From Climacium dendroides (lineage: Eukaryota > Streptophyta > Bryopsida > Hypnales > Climaciaceae): 64,000 bases of DNA. Below, one piece after another: positions 36,421 to 48,480 of the stretch. Both the position numbers and the translations under genes were made by a program. The stretch is from contig OX467083.1 of NCBI GenBank assembly GCA_950106755.1, positions 49,924,555-49,988,554 of the forward strand. The letters are read 5' to 3'. The notes under the pieces are model-generated. The model was not told the DNA's origin and did no database searches. It saw nothing but the letters and a program-made list of their open reading frames with translations. Each line of letters opens with the position of its first letter. Within the stretch, counting starts at the first letter, position 1.

Positions 36421-36863
36421 TGTTATGCTGTCATGGGCATAAGAAAGAAAAAGGAGAAGCAGAAAGCATCCTGAGGACATGAGGCAGAGTGAGCGAGCGA
36501 GCGAGCGCAGCAAGCCAACAGAAGTCCCCGCAGGTGAGGCACTCCTCATCCGGCTTCCAACAGGCGGGCGTACCATGCCACAAAGACGGACCGACCAGCA
36601 CACGGCACGGGCGAGTCAACTCCGTCGGTCCCAATGCTCTCCGTCCTCCTCCCCAATGGAGTTCGGGCTAGGTATATCCCATGGGATTTTACATGGAAAA
36701 AGAGAAAGAGAGTACTAAGATTTCAATGGTATTTCCTCTCCCACTTCAAAAGTGGAAAACTCCATCTTGTTGGGCATTCAAAACAAAAAATAAAAATAAA
36801 AAAATCATTGGTGTGTAAATAAAATTATATTCCAATTGTCTCTCTCAAGTCAAACTCAAAGCC

Positions 36864-37139
36864 TCAAACTCTATCACATTTGGGAACCCAACTAGGTCGA
36901 AGACCATCCTTTGGGAAGATTAGTATGTAGACTCAAACTCCATCACATTTGGAAACCCAACCAGGGTGAAGACCATCCTTTGCAAAGATTAGTATGTAGA
37001 CTCAAACTCCATTACATTTGGAAACCCAACCGGGGCGAAGACCATCCTTTGGGAAGATTAGTATGTAGACTCAAACTCCATCACATTTGAAAACCCAATC
37101 GAGGCGAAGACCATCTTGAGAAGATTAGTATCCAAACAA
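36864..37139 (+). repeat. 69-bp tandem repeat, 4 copies
   Basis: Four head-to-tail copies begin at 36864, 36933, 37002 and 37071. Each starts TCAAACTC(C/T)AT(C/T)ACATTTG and ends GATTAGTATGTAGAC, except the diverged last copy. Divergence is low, so the array is fairly young. No coding frame runs through it. Confidence 0.92.
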
Positions 37140-37174
37140 GGAAGCTAGTTTCTTTGAAATGAAGGGAACGGATT

Positions 37175-37741
37175 GCACTAAATGGAGACCTATTTGCAAA
37201 TCATCCCAACTAGATTCCCCCCAATGTTGACTAGTCCCGTCAACAAGAGAGGCTATCAACTAGGGGTGATTTGGCTAGTAGTTACACCAATTTTCAACTC
37301 TTTGAACAGAAAAGGCATGAAATAGGAATTGAAAGTCATATCAACAAAATAACCTAGCTAGGACTGAATGGGGATCTGTTTGTAAAACCACCCCAATTAG
37401 ATTCTTCTTAAGAATGTTGACCAGTTCTGTCAATAAGCAGCTACTAGCAGCTAGAGATGATTTGACTAGTAGTGACGTTGATTTTAAATCCTTTGTCCGA
37501 AAAAGGCACAAGATGAGAATCTGGAGTCATGTCAACAAGAGAGCCTAGCTAGGAATGAATGGGGACACATTTGTAAAACCATTCCAATTAGATTTTTTCC
37601 AATAATATTGACCAATTCTATCAACAAGAAAGCCTAGCTGATTTAGAGATGATTTAACTAGCAGTTACGTTGATTTTCAACTCTTTGACTAAAAAAGGCA
37701 TGACATAAGAATCTAGAGTCATGTCAATAGGAAAATTGAGT
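37175..37741 (+). repeat. About 190-bp tandem repeat, 3 copies
   Basis: Copies start near 37175, 37360 and 37551. Each contains (G/A)AATGG(G/A)GA, CCAATTAGATT, a TTGAC(C/T)A motif, GATGATTTGACTAGTAG, a TTTGA...AAAAAGGCA tract and AGTCATGTCAA. They lie directly next to the 69-bp array. Copies 2 and 3 are most alike. No protein is encoded. Confidence 0.85.
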
Positions 37742-38983
37742 TAGGATAATTTGACTTGATTTATATCTATTTTTTTAATTATTATATTTTTTATTAATTA
37801 ATCATTGTCAATTTATGATGACATCTAAATAAAAATTATTATCAATTGACATATCATCGTACAAGTGGCATCCATATTTTAATCAATTCAAGTTTTTACA
37901 TACATAAAATAATATGCTCATCTACATGAGCCTTGAGTTAATTATTGGATTCCTTAATTAAAGTTGCACCTCTATAACAATCTTGAAGGTAAGTGAAAAG
38001 TCCCTCTAAACACTATATAGATTTTTAGAATTCATATTATCTTTATTTTTGGTTGCTTGAATAGGGTTGAACTCAAGATTTTAGATAATTTTATATTATT
38101 TTGTGTTTTATATAATGATCTTTAGCAATGGTATAATTTAACTAGATGAGTATGCTTAATTTCCTATAATATGTTTCTCATAGAGCTAGTTGACCAAAAA
38201 AACAAAAGAATAATCAAACACATTTTTCATTTCAATTATCTTAAAATTTTAAAATATTATATAGAAATATTAAAAACTTTAAAATAATAAAAAATATCAA
38301 ATTTAATTTTACAAATTTACAAACTTCAACTTCCAATAAATTTGAATTTTTGAATTGTAATTTTATCAATTTCAATTTAATAAGTTTATATGTCAACTTT
38401 AAATATTGCAAAATTTCAAACTAATTTTCATTAGGAGAGAGCAATGGAGCACTATTGTAGTGTACAAACTTCATTAACCATTCTATCTATACAAAACATG
38501 TAGAAATGTCTCAAAGAAATGTGTGTGTTTGGGGGCATGTAATTTGCTTTCAGTGAGTGTGATTTGCCAAGACTTCTATAGTTCTATCTTTTAGCTAGGT
38601 TTTGAAGCAATTTGTTTCTATTGTCAATTATCTAAATTTGAGTTTTCTTACACCCATTCAAAGTACTCAAGGATCCACTTTCAATGATAAAAATTTCAAG
38701 TTTTGAATATAAACCAATGAAGCTTTATTTATTGAGGAATGCATTAATATTGTGCGCTAAGGATGTTCTTATATGCAACCACATCCATTGTATTAACTCA
38801 TGATAGCATCTCCATTCCTAATAGGGCCTTAGCTATAACAAACTTACAAGATGCACCGAGCAAAGCAACACTAGATAGTAGATTAGTCCAACCTTTCACA
38901 CCCAAACTTCTTGCCAACAACTTACAAGCCTTCACCACTTGTATTTTTAGAGCAAATTTGGACATGCAAAGGCATTACAGACC
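37742..38983. other. AT-rich intergenic DNA, no supported feature
   Basis: Very AT-rich. Short open frames such as 38763-39041 have no recognisable motif, and that one runs into the MITE beginning at 38984. No element ends were found. Confidence 0.4.
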
Positions 38984-39538
38984 CCCGGGGGGTGCACTTA
39001 GATCTACTACAATAAACCATGTGCAAACAAGTGGTTTCTAATAAACTATTTTAACTTCAAATTTTGAGCATTGTTTACTAATGACTATAGGGTTCTACTT
39101 CCAAAATTTCAAATTCAAATAAAATATGGAATGATTTTTAGAAGAGGTTAAAAATGCACTAAAATGGCATGTTTTTTAATTTAAATATTTTTAAAGAACA
39201 CATTTAGATGACCATTGCATCAATATTTAACTCAAAATGAGATTTCAATAGAGTTATTTTTAGAAAAATTTTGTTCATTTTTTAGATAATTTTTCTTATA
39301 TAATATAGGGGTGTGAAAGTTATTTTTCAATTTTATAGTGTATCTTTTTACTTCAAAAATTTGTAACTAATTATTATTAACAAATAAAAATATCAATAAT
39401 TCAAAACATAAATTTTCAAATTAGAAAAATCTATTCATATTTTTTTTATTTAATTTTATTTAAAATTCAAAAAGTATATAAGGGTCCAAAGTTTTGTTCA
39501 CACGCTAACATTAAAAAAAGGGAGAGTGCACCCTTGGA
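38984..39538 (+). mobile_element. Mutator-like MITE, copy A
   Basis: A 555-bp element beginning CCCGGGGGGTGCACTTAGAT and ending AGTGCACCCTTGGA. It is flanked by imperfect 9-bp duplications, TTACAGACC and GTACAGAAC (7 of 9 identical). It is an inverted, about 80-90% similar copy of 42974-43526. Its right end together with the target duplication is tandemly repeated (38-bp unit, 39513-39550 and 39551-39588). No coding sequence. Confidence 0.82.
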
Positions 39539-39588
39539 GTACAGAACATCAAAAAAAGGGAGAGTGCACCCTTGGAGTACAGAACTTG

Positions 39589-40413
39589 CTCATCATGTGT
39601 CAATACATGATTAGTCCAACAAGATGACAAAACTAAGCTAACTCTAGCATGTGTCTTCTTTTTGTTGTACATGCTCTTTAGCCAATGTCACCTTGCATCA
39701 CTAGGACACCGTCCTAGTTTTTAAGTGGAGATACCCAATGGAGACTTGCATGTCGATTGTACTCCTAGTAGCTAGGATGACACTTGTAGTAGAAATGCTC
39801 TAAGGGCTAATTTACACCAAAGTCTGACCAAGGGATATCTTGAATTCTTAAAGTAGTGATTGATTGAAAAATAGGTAGTAGTCCAAATAGGATTCACACT
39901 TTGACTAAGGCCCATGCCATTCTTCATGAATGAAAAATCCACTTGAAATTCTACGTGGTGAACTTATATAATGTTATATCGGTTCAATGAGTTTTTTTTA
40001 TTGATCATCTTTTTGAGGTAGGTCTAATGGAATTCTAAGAGACTATGATAGGCTAAAATCTCACAACCCATAGATTTTGTGTCTTTACTTGATCTTGTGG
40101 TTCAATGTTGAATCTAATAATAAATAGATAATGCCTATCTATGGATTTGTGCACCAAGACCATACAAAGTCTAATTACAATTTTTTTTTCTTCTTGGGAT
40201 TCCACCTCCCATGGTGACACTTCAATTGCAAAATATCTTTAAGTGCTTTAGGCCCTTGGTCCGGCCTTGGTGTAAAGTCGAGGTTCCTAAAACTATGCTC
40301 AAGCTCTACAAGCACCTACCTCCCGAAATGTATATTGTTTGTACATTTTCCTTTCTTGTTGCACTAGCAATGTACAAGTACTGCACTTCTCACAAGGTGG
40401 CATAAACTCTTCT
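39589..40413. other. Intergenic, no supported feature
   Basis: AT-rich sequence lacking conserved coding frames or terminal repeats. The short frame at 40211-40405 borders the palindromic repeat region and has no recognised homology. Confidence 0.35.
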
Positions 40414-41640
40414 CCTCCATTTCAACTTCAAGAATTCATAACTAATTCCACCAAGCTCCAAAAAATACGGTTGGATGCCAATTCCTTTTCTCTTTCTTTC
40501 AATTCAAATGGAGTGACAAGTATTTGAAGAAGTCTACACCTCCCCCCCTTCCCCCTTCAGTTCCAGCTCTCTCAAACTGGCCCAGGCAGCCTCCGTTATG
40601 AAAAGCAGAGCCGTTCTCGGCTCTTTACCTCCAAAGTCAATGCCGAAGTGGCAAAGCTGACTGGCAAAGCACTCTCATGAATGAGCTTCAACTGTTCGAG
40701 CATTGGAACACCAAAGAGAGCAGGAGCTTTGGGTATGATTCAAGGAAGAAGGTCCGCAAACCAACCCTATTCCCTATCTAGGAACGAGTGACATGAGGTC
40801 CTTGAAACATCTAGTAGTGTCATTGATTAGTTCGGTCGGCTGAAAGGTCGCTCTAAGAGCAGATTTGCGTTAAGGTAACACTAGAGTGCACTGTGGCATT
40901 GCCACAATCAAAACAAAAGTAATAGTGATTTTCTAATTCTTTTAGAACCAAAAACAACTCAAAAATCCATAACTTTCTCACCGTCAGTCGAAATGCCACG
41001 AAACCAAGCCTATGCACCCTTCCTCGTCGAGAGCTTTCCAACGATACCAAAATTGTGACCAAAATATTAAAAAAAAAATTAAAAAAAATTTAGTTCATAA
41101 GAATACTTCAAAATTCAATAACTTTCACAGCGTGAGTCGGAACGCCAAGAAACCAAGATGGTGCACCCCTCCTTGCCGATGGCTTTTCGACGGTACCAAG
41201 ATTGCGACCAAAATATAAGAAAAAGTAATTTCCTAATTTTTCAGAACCAAAAACAACTTGAAAATGCACAACTTTCACACCGTACATCCAAACGCCACGA
41301 AACCAAGCTGGTGCACCCCTTCTCGCTGAGGGCTTTCTGGTGGTACCAAGCACGCGACTGGGGGATGCACGGTCCGGGAGATCTCAACGTGACAAACAAA
41401 AAAACAAAACAAAACAAAACACTTGTCTTAATAGAAGAGAAGTCCAAGAATCGCCCACCTAAGAGAGCTGAAGCTGAATTTTGGGGAGGCGAAGCTTCTT
41501 GAAGTAATTTTTCATAATTTTTCGGTAAATCTCCCTTGAAAGACAAGTGGAATTGGCATCTAACCCAAGTCGTTTCATGTTTTTTGGAGCTTTGTTGATT
41601 TAGTTATCAAATTTTGAAGTTGAAATGGCATAGGGCTTTA
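40414..41640. repeat. Large palindromic repeat enclosing 139-bp tandem units
   Basis: 40414-40500 and 41535-41640 are diverged inverted copies (shared AGCTCCAAAAAA, GATGCCAATTCC and its complement). Between them, three tandem units of about 130-150 bp at 40925-41365 each contain AACTTTC(T/A)CA(C/G)CG, CGCCA(C/A)GAAACCAAG, a (T/G)GCACCCCT tract and a GCTTTC...GGTACCAA motif. 51650-51740 is another relative of the palindrome arm. The family is unidentified. Confidence 0.65.
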
Positions 41641-42186
41641 AGTTCGCCCTCCTCCTAAAGTGTACATTGTTTCTACATTGCTAATGGCTATGGAAAAGCA
41701 ACATGTACACATAGTGTACATTTGAGGATATGGGCGATTTTAGAGCTTGTGCAATATCAAAGCCTATTACCTTAATGGAAAAATATCCCATATAATATTG
41801 GTAAGATAAAGTGGAAGGGAGAGTGGTAGATTGACCCCAAATTGCCACATTCAAGCCCAATTGTAAAGTTGCTATCCATATTTCATAATCCAATTTCATT
41901 CGGTTGCATCTTAAGCCCCCCTAATACAAAATAGGTTCTTATGGAGCTTTTTGAAACCACATGCAATTACTATCCATATTTCATGATCTAATTTCGACAT
42001 CCATTTGTGTCTTAACCCCTAAAGGACAATTGTCCATTGAACGAACAATTGAAAATTTGGGTAGGTTCCTATGAAGTTAATTTTGGTTGGATGGTCACAA
42101 AATTTTGATACAAGGAGGGGGAATTAGGGGGTCAATCTATCACTCTTAGTGGGAATATAATTTTTTTTCCAATTGGATGCTTGGAC
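41641..42186 (+). repeat. Repeat R1, copy B, left part
   Basis: From about 42060 this matches the start of the window (AGTGGGAAT, TTTTTCCAATTGGATG). It stops at GAC 42184-42186, where the CACTA-like element begins, and resumes at 44842. 41641-42060 contains related phrases (CTTAACCCCTAAAGGACAA, AATAGGTTCTTATGGAG) also found near 45180-45240. Confidence 0.7.
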
Positions 42187-44838
42187 CTCTATAACAAAAT
42201 TGGTGTTTTATGACTGCATTTTATAACTATATTGAGTCATAAAATAAAAAAATATGACTTAAACAAAAATCACTATAGATGATTTGTGACATGACTAGGT
42301 TTAGTCATTATCATGAATCGCTTTAGATATGAGTCATATTGACAATTAATGGGTTGGGGGGTATAATACGACTCATTTTAGTCATATTCCTCGTGGGCTT
42401 GATTTATTCTTCAGTTGCTTGTGGCATATGACTTCATGTAATCATATTTATTGCTAACATGGAATATGATTACAGTGAGTCATATTTTTGAGTGACATGG
42501 AATATGACTACAATGAGTTGTATTTTTAATTGACGTACGATATAGCTGTAGTAAATCATGTTTTGAGTGACATGACATATGGCTTTGAATAGTTATATTT
42601 TTTATTGATGTAGAATATAACTCTTGTAAGTCATATTTTTTTTGTTGATATGGACTAAGATCTTGTGAGTCATATTTTCTACTAATGTGAAAAATGATTC
42701 TCTCGAATTAGATTTTTGGATGATGTGAAAAATGACTCTCTTGAATTAGATTTTTAGATGATGTGGAATATGACTCTCATAAGCCATATTTTTTACTAGT
42801 GTGGATTATGATTCTTGTGAGTTGTATTTATGGTTCATGTGGTAGTTCACATGGATGTCATTGGTAATTTTATAACTAATTATAGTCATATTTTGGAAGT
42901 ACAAAGTCATATTTTGGCATGCACAACTATAAGCATTATATGACTAGCTCGTTATATCTTTGTCAATATATATCCTGGGGGTGCACTCCCCCTTTTTTAT
43001 GTTAGTGTGTGAACAAAACTTTGGACCCCTATATACTTTTTGGATTTTAAATAAAATGAAATGAAAAAATATGAATAGATTTTTCTACTTTGAAAGTTTA
43101 TATTTTGAATTATTGATATATTTATTTGTTAATAATAATTAGTTACAAATTTTTGAAGTAAAAAGATACACTATAGAACTGAAAAATAACTTTCGCATCC
43201 CTATATTATATAAAAAAAATTGTTTAAGAAATTCCTAAAAATTTCTAAAAATAAATTTCTATTGAAAGCTCATTTTGAATTCAATATTGATGCAATGGTC
43301 ATCTAAATGTGTTCTCTAAAAATATTTGAGTTAAAAAACATGCCATTTTAGTGCATTTTTAACCTCTTCTAAAAATCATTCCATATTTTATTTGAGTTTG
43401 AAAATTTGGGAGTAGTATCCTATAGTCATTAGTAAATAATGTTCAAAATTTGAAGTTAAAATAGTTTATTAGAAACCACTTGTTTGCATGTGATCAATGG
43501 AGTTCCTATATAGTGCACCCCCCAAGAATATATATCATAAAAAAATAGTTCAAACAAGTGATATCGTGAATGATTGAAAGTCACATGTATGTGATTTGTG
43601 ATTAGGGTGACTAAGGTCCAAAATAGCTTCAATTACAAACTACAATCATATTTTCTATGTATTTTAAATGAACATGACACATTGCAATCATACATCAAGA
43701 TAATTGAATAGTTGAATAAAAGACTTTATGTAGTTAAAAATGAATACGTATGATATTAGAGATATACAAGAGACAATTGTATTAGAAGAGAATGTAAAAA
43801 CAATGCAACTCTCTTTAATGATATTTATTAGTCACCAATACAAAACATATATTTCACAATGAACCATTCAGACAAGCCAATAGAGCCTATTTTCTTTACA
43901 ATATTGTGAAGATGGCTCTATTGGGTTGCAAGTAGCTTCCAACGACTTAGTTTGAGCTTTCCGTGATTGCATATACAATTAAAAAATGAAGGATTAATTT
44001 TTAGTGAATGAATAACAAAGTTCAACCTTCAAAAGCTTACAACATTATAAAATATGTAGCACAAGTTTAAGGTAGGAAGAATAACAATGGTGATGAAGTG
44101 ATAAAAAAGGAAAAAGTGGTAAGTGCTAAGAGATAACAACAAGCAAGAATTAAGATGCAACAAAGATCAACAACTAAGAGACAACAAAAAACAATAAGAA
44201 ACAAGAGTTAAGATGCAACAACAAAAAATAAGAAGCAAGAATTAAAAAGCAACAAGAGGAAAGAATTAAAATGCAAGAAGAAGAAACAAAAATTATAAAC
44301 TAAAGAGCAACAAAAGGCAACAACTAGAAAGCAAAAACAAGAAACAAAAACAAAAAGTGACAAGAAGTAAAAGGTAAGAGACATCATAAGGCAAGGAAAA
44401 AGAGCCAAAAGAAGTGACGGCTAAGGTTTTAAGATCCTAAACAAAAGGCGACTCGGATTTTCAAAACCCTAAAGAAGTAGCGACTAAGATTTCAAAACCT
44501 TAGAAAAGTAGTGACTAAATTTCAAAATCCTAAACAATGACTTAACCATATTTTTTGGCAACTACCAAAAAAAAAATGTCACTATCATGAAGATATGATT
44601 GGCAATATAACTCAACATTCTCCAAACATGTTTCTTACAATTCCCTATGAAGTATTTGGTATTTCCAATAGGCATATAGCATACACCCATAAAATACGAG
44701 GTTCAAAAATGACTAGCAATCATATTTGTAGTCATATTTTTCTCCAAGGTATTGGCCTCCAAGAATATGACTGTGAATAGTTGTCAGTCATCTCCAATTA
44801 TATTTTTGCAATTATAAAATACATATTTTTTTGTAGTG
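42187..44838. mobile_element. CACTA-like non-autonomous transposon, 2.65 kb
   Basis: The right end is the complement of CACTACAAAAAAATATGTAT. The left end (from 42187) is a decayed version, CTCTATAACAAAATTGGTGT. Flanks are GAC on both sides (42184-42186 and 44839-44841), the 3-bp duplication of the CACTA group. The uninterrupted R1 copy at 71-73 shows the empty site. Subterminal motifs AATATGACT and AGTCATATT fill both ends, including about ten diverged copies of a 46-bp unit at 42400-42845. A purine-rich tract (44090-44420) lies inside. No transposase is present. It contains a nested MITE at 42974-43526. Confidence 0.85.
42974..43526 (-). mobile_element. Mutator-like MITE, copy B, nested in the CACTA-like element
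   Basis: A 553-bp element starting CCTGGGGGTGCACTCCC and ending GTGCACCCCCCAAG. It is flanked by a perfect 9-bp duplication AATATATAT (42965-42973 and 43527-43535). It is an inverted copy of 38984-39538. The 9-bp target duplication fits the Mutator superfamily. No coding sequence. Confidence 0.9.
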
Positions 44839-44841
44839 GAC

Positions 44842-45180
44842 CAAAAATTATATTGCTTAGATGATACAAGATTCAAATGTTAAAAAAGTAACCATGTGTA
44901 GTGTAAACATCTCACTTTAAGAAGAATTGTAGGCTATTGGCCCTATCAGACAAAGTTGAAGAAAAAAAAATCTTCTAAGTTTAAATATTATAATCTTTCA
45001 ATCCATGTAGTCAAACTTTTTGAATTTTTTTCCACACATTCCTATAGTAGTTTAGTACAAAATTATATGGTTGAACCTTGAAAAAAAGTTATTTTTCATT
45101 TTTTTCTCACTACCCTAAATAATGATAATTTTTCACAATTTTTGCCTGAAATATGCCTTGGTACTTTAGGATTAACTCCA
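44842..45180 (+). repeat. Repeat R1, copy B, right part
   Basis: This continues R1 after the CACTA-like insertion and matches bases 74-490 of the window (TGTAGTGTAAA, ATCTCACT, CTTTCAATCCATGTA, CACTACCCTAAA, TTTTTCACAATTTTTGCCT). Confidence 0.82.
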
Positions 45181-47429
45181 CTAAAAGACAATAGGTTCTC
45201 ATGGAGTTTTTTAAAACCTCGGGTAAGGTCTACTATAGTCAAATTTCAAGTTATTTTCTAAATTTTATTGTGAAGCTAAGGGTTTGAATTTTGAGCCCTA
45301 GGGCAAAAAAACAATTACAAATTGGTGCCTAATGGACTAAGATGTGATTCCCGAAAGTACTTGAATAGCGCAGGTAGTGCAAGTTCATTTTGGCTACAAA
45401 GAAATTTTAATAGCTCTTGAGGACTATGCAATCAAGAAATGAGAGGGGAATCTCAAGTTAGGCAACAAAACACCAACTGGACCCTACTAAAATTGTTAGT
45501 TGAGAAGGTTGACCCCAAGTAGTGTGAAAACAAGGGCATGGATGATATTTAAGCTTCAGCACGGGTGGGGACTCAATATGCAATCTTTCCTAAGAGATCT
45601 TGGAGGCACCTATGGTGGTCTTGGCTATTTAGTAATATTTAAGAGACTAGGGTCTTGGCTAGTGGTTGGACTAGAACTGCTATCTCTTATCAAGTCCATT
45701 GTCTACTCATTGAAGACTTTTAAAACATACAATAATTTGAGGACAACAACTTTGTTATTTAGGGTCTAAACATTGTAGCAAATTAATAAAATAACAATCT
45801 CGTATAAGCCTTCTTTCTTAAATACTTCGTTGGAAAGAGAGAAGGCCTATTGATAATAGAGTAATTAAAGCTATCAAGGTCTTGTGGCTTGAGGAAGAGA
45901 CCAAAACAACCACTTTGAAGAGAGATGCCTCAATAAAAGCATATATCAAAGTGGAAAGAAAAAGGGGTGAGATTCAAATCAATTCTTTCCTCTCATTTCT
46001 AACTAAATTTGCAATGATTCAATTGAGATACATTGGGATTTCTTGGTACAATTCTTATTTGTCATAACTTGTCAGTTTGAAGTATATTAGGAATTTAAGG
46101 GACTCTCTCACATTACAATTGCGGTTTTTTAGCTTGCAGTCTTTTCAAAGAATCACAAACTAAATGTAAGTTGAAATTGCCAATAACTCCAATAAAACTA
46201 GATTTCAATGCAAAAACTCCACCAAACTAGATTTTAACAATAGTTTGGGGGGAACTTCTTTGATAGTCTAAGATACCCTAGAGAATCAACTGCTCCCCAA
46301 TTTTTTCATGGAGGAATTTGATCCTTCAATCTTTCAAACACTTCCTTTTTGTGATACTAATTTTGAAAATGTAAGAAGAGAATCTAATTGCCAAAAACTT
46401 AGTAAGAAGAGTTTCAACGAGGAAGAATATGAGAAAAGAATTGTAAAGCCTTGAAGAGATATAGGGCTAGTGGAGTATTTGTTTAACATGCAATCCTACA
46501 AGAAGAATCAACATAGAAAATCCAACAAAAAATTGTACCATCGCCAAAGAGAGAAGGCCTTCTTCAGCACCATTGAAGGATATGTATATACAATAGAGTG
46601 AAGCTTGCGATTGCTAGAATGGTAGTTAGAAGGGACATCACTATCACATAGTGGTAGATTGAAGCCACGCATTAGTCTAGATCAATTTATGGAAATGCAG
46701 ACAAAATCACAATCAATTGAGGAGGACTAGTCAAGAGGGTCCCTACCAACGTGACAAGATTGGTGAGTGGTTTGGAAATAAGGGATTTGCTTCTAAAGAT
46801 TTTCCATCTATGGGATGAATCCCAAATTTTGGGTTGTTTGGGGGGTTTAGTTGCATGTTTTAAGTCATCATTTTTTAAGTACTAAACCAAATCCTAAGGC
46901 GAGAGATTCTAATGTTTTTGCATGCAAGAAATCTCAATCTTATATAATTATTGAGAAGTGTTGGAAATAATATGTCACATAGTATTAGAAGGGAAGAGAT
47001 TGGCATTGGATTAGAGAGGCCCTATGATTTTGTTGAACATAACAACCTTTTAAAAAAATTATCTCTTATTTGTCATTTATGAAGAAGGCAATGGAAGAAC
47101 AAACTGCCCTTCTTATATTGCATAGTGAAAATGATACTTCTATTCCCAAACATAATAGAGATGACAAAGGAAAAACATGATGGGGATTGAAGAAAGTAAT
47201 CTTGAAGATGTCAATTGCATCAAGTATTTGTACCAAGGTGAATCATGGAACTACAAGTATATAAGATATAATCTAATTTCCATTGAATTCATAGGCTTAT
47301 TAAGGTCTACCTATTTTTAGAACCAATTTTAGAAAATAAAGGTGTTATTTGAGATTTTATAGCTGACCATGATTATGCATGATACTATATTTTAGAAATC
47401 AATCAATATGGATGGAACAGATTGAAAAG
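45181..47429. other. Intergenic, no supported feature
   Basis: AT-rich DNA with short open frames (for example 45500-45769) lacking recognisable motifs. Part of it may be the decayed N-terminal region of the piggyBac-type relic that follows, but I could not align it. Confidence 0.35.
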
Positions 47430-48480
47430 ATGTCATAGTCTTGGGTTTAAAAGCCTTTTTGTAGTATTATTGTACATTGGTATTAAACATCAATCCAACT
47501 AGAAGAGCTATTGGTATAGAGTGGATTCCATTTTCCATTTGCCCTATTTTCCAAGCATTGACAAATTGCTTGCATCTTATGAATCCAACCACATATGTGC
47601 ATGGGAAGAATTTGCTTGCAAATGACAAGATGAGTTAAATTGAGCTCATTACTAAATTCAATTCATGATAGTTGCAAAAGGACAAGATGACTTATTATTG
47701 GAAATTTCACAACAATGGACAAATGATGATAAGGTATAAGGGGTCATATAGTCCATCACAACAATATATGCTTCCTGAACCACAAAAATGGATGATGAAA
47801 ATGTGGTGCTTGGCAAATGCCCAAATCAAGCTTGTCTCAAGCTTTGAGGTGTATTGTGGGAAGACCCAAGTCATAGGTGGCATCAAACCTATTGGGTGTG
47901 TACAATCTAGTTTAGCACAAAGTGTTGTATTTAATTTATTGGGTGGATTTGATGAAATGGCCTTGTGGTTATTATGGGCAATTATTTCATCTATATTGAT
48001 TTGACCTTTAGGGGGGACTTCCTAGATTGAGGCATTAACACAACTAGAACAATGCATTCCAACCACATTGACCTCCCTTCAGTTTTTTCAAAATTCAAGA
48101 TCGTTGAATTAAAGTGTGCAAGATACATTGGAATGAAGAATGTATGAGTTACCAAAGATGAGTGTCATTGTTTGGAAAGATAAACACCTTATAGTGCTAA
48201 TTCTTTATTCCCATGTCAAGCCAATTCAATATCCCAAAGAGCATCCAAGTATTATTGTTCCACAATAGAGTGGTGTCATTTGATAAGATATTAAAACCTC
48301 ACCTATTCATCATAAATACACCCAATACATGTGGGGTGTGGACATGGTAGATCAATTGAGGGCTTCATATTGTTCTCAAATTTGTTTGCACAAGTGGTGG
48401 CACCAAGGCTTTTTGTTCTTATTGGACATGACAATTGTGAATAATTATGTTTTTAATTTTTTTTGGATGAATGTAAGAAC
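47430..48480 (+). pseudogene. piggyBac-type transposase relic (DDE_Tnp_1_7)
   Basis: Decayed frames preserve the piggyBac order. First comes FKSLFVVLLYIGIKH...SYWYR. Then RYKGSYSPSQQYMLPEPQKW and KMWCLANAQIKLVSSFEVYCGKT (47726-47877, in an open frame of 110 codons). Next are FIYIDLTFRGDFLD and TTRTMHSNHIDLPS, the counterpart of the family's conserved Asn-Tyr-Phe-Thr-Ser block. Finally WGVDMVDQLRASYCSQI and KWWHQGFLFLLDMTIVNNY (from 48333). Several stops and frame changes show it is dead. The second part reads through different frames. No TTAA-flanked ends or cysteine-rich tail were found. PiggyBac elements are far better known from animals and protists than from land plants. Confidence 0.85.

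Noticed and set aside
36100..36720. Possible upstream gene divergent from SEC16
   Set aside because: Frames are short, overlap on both strands and carry no conserved motif. GC content is explained by promoter/5' UTR sequence.
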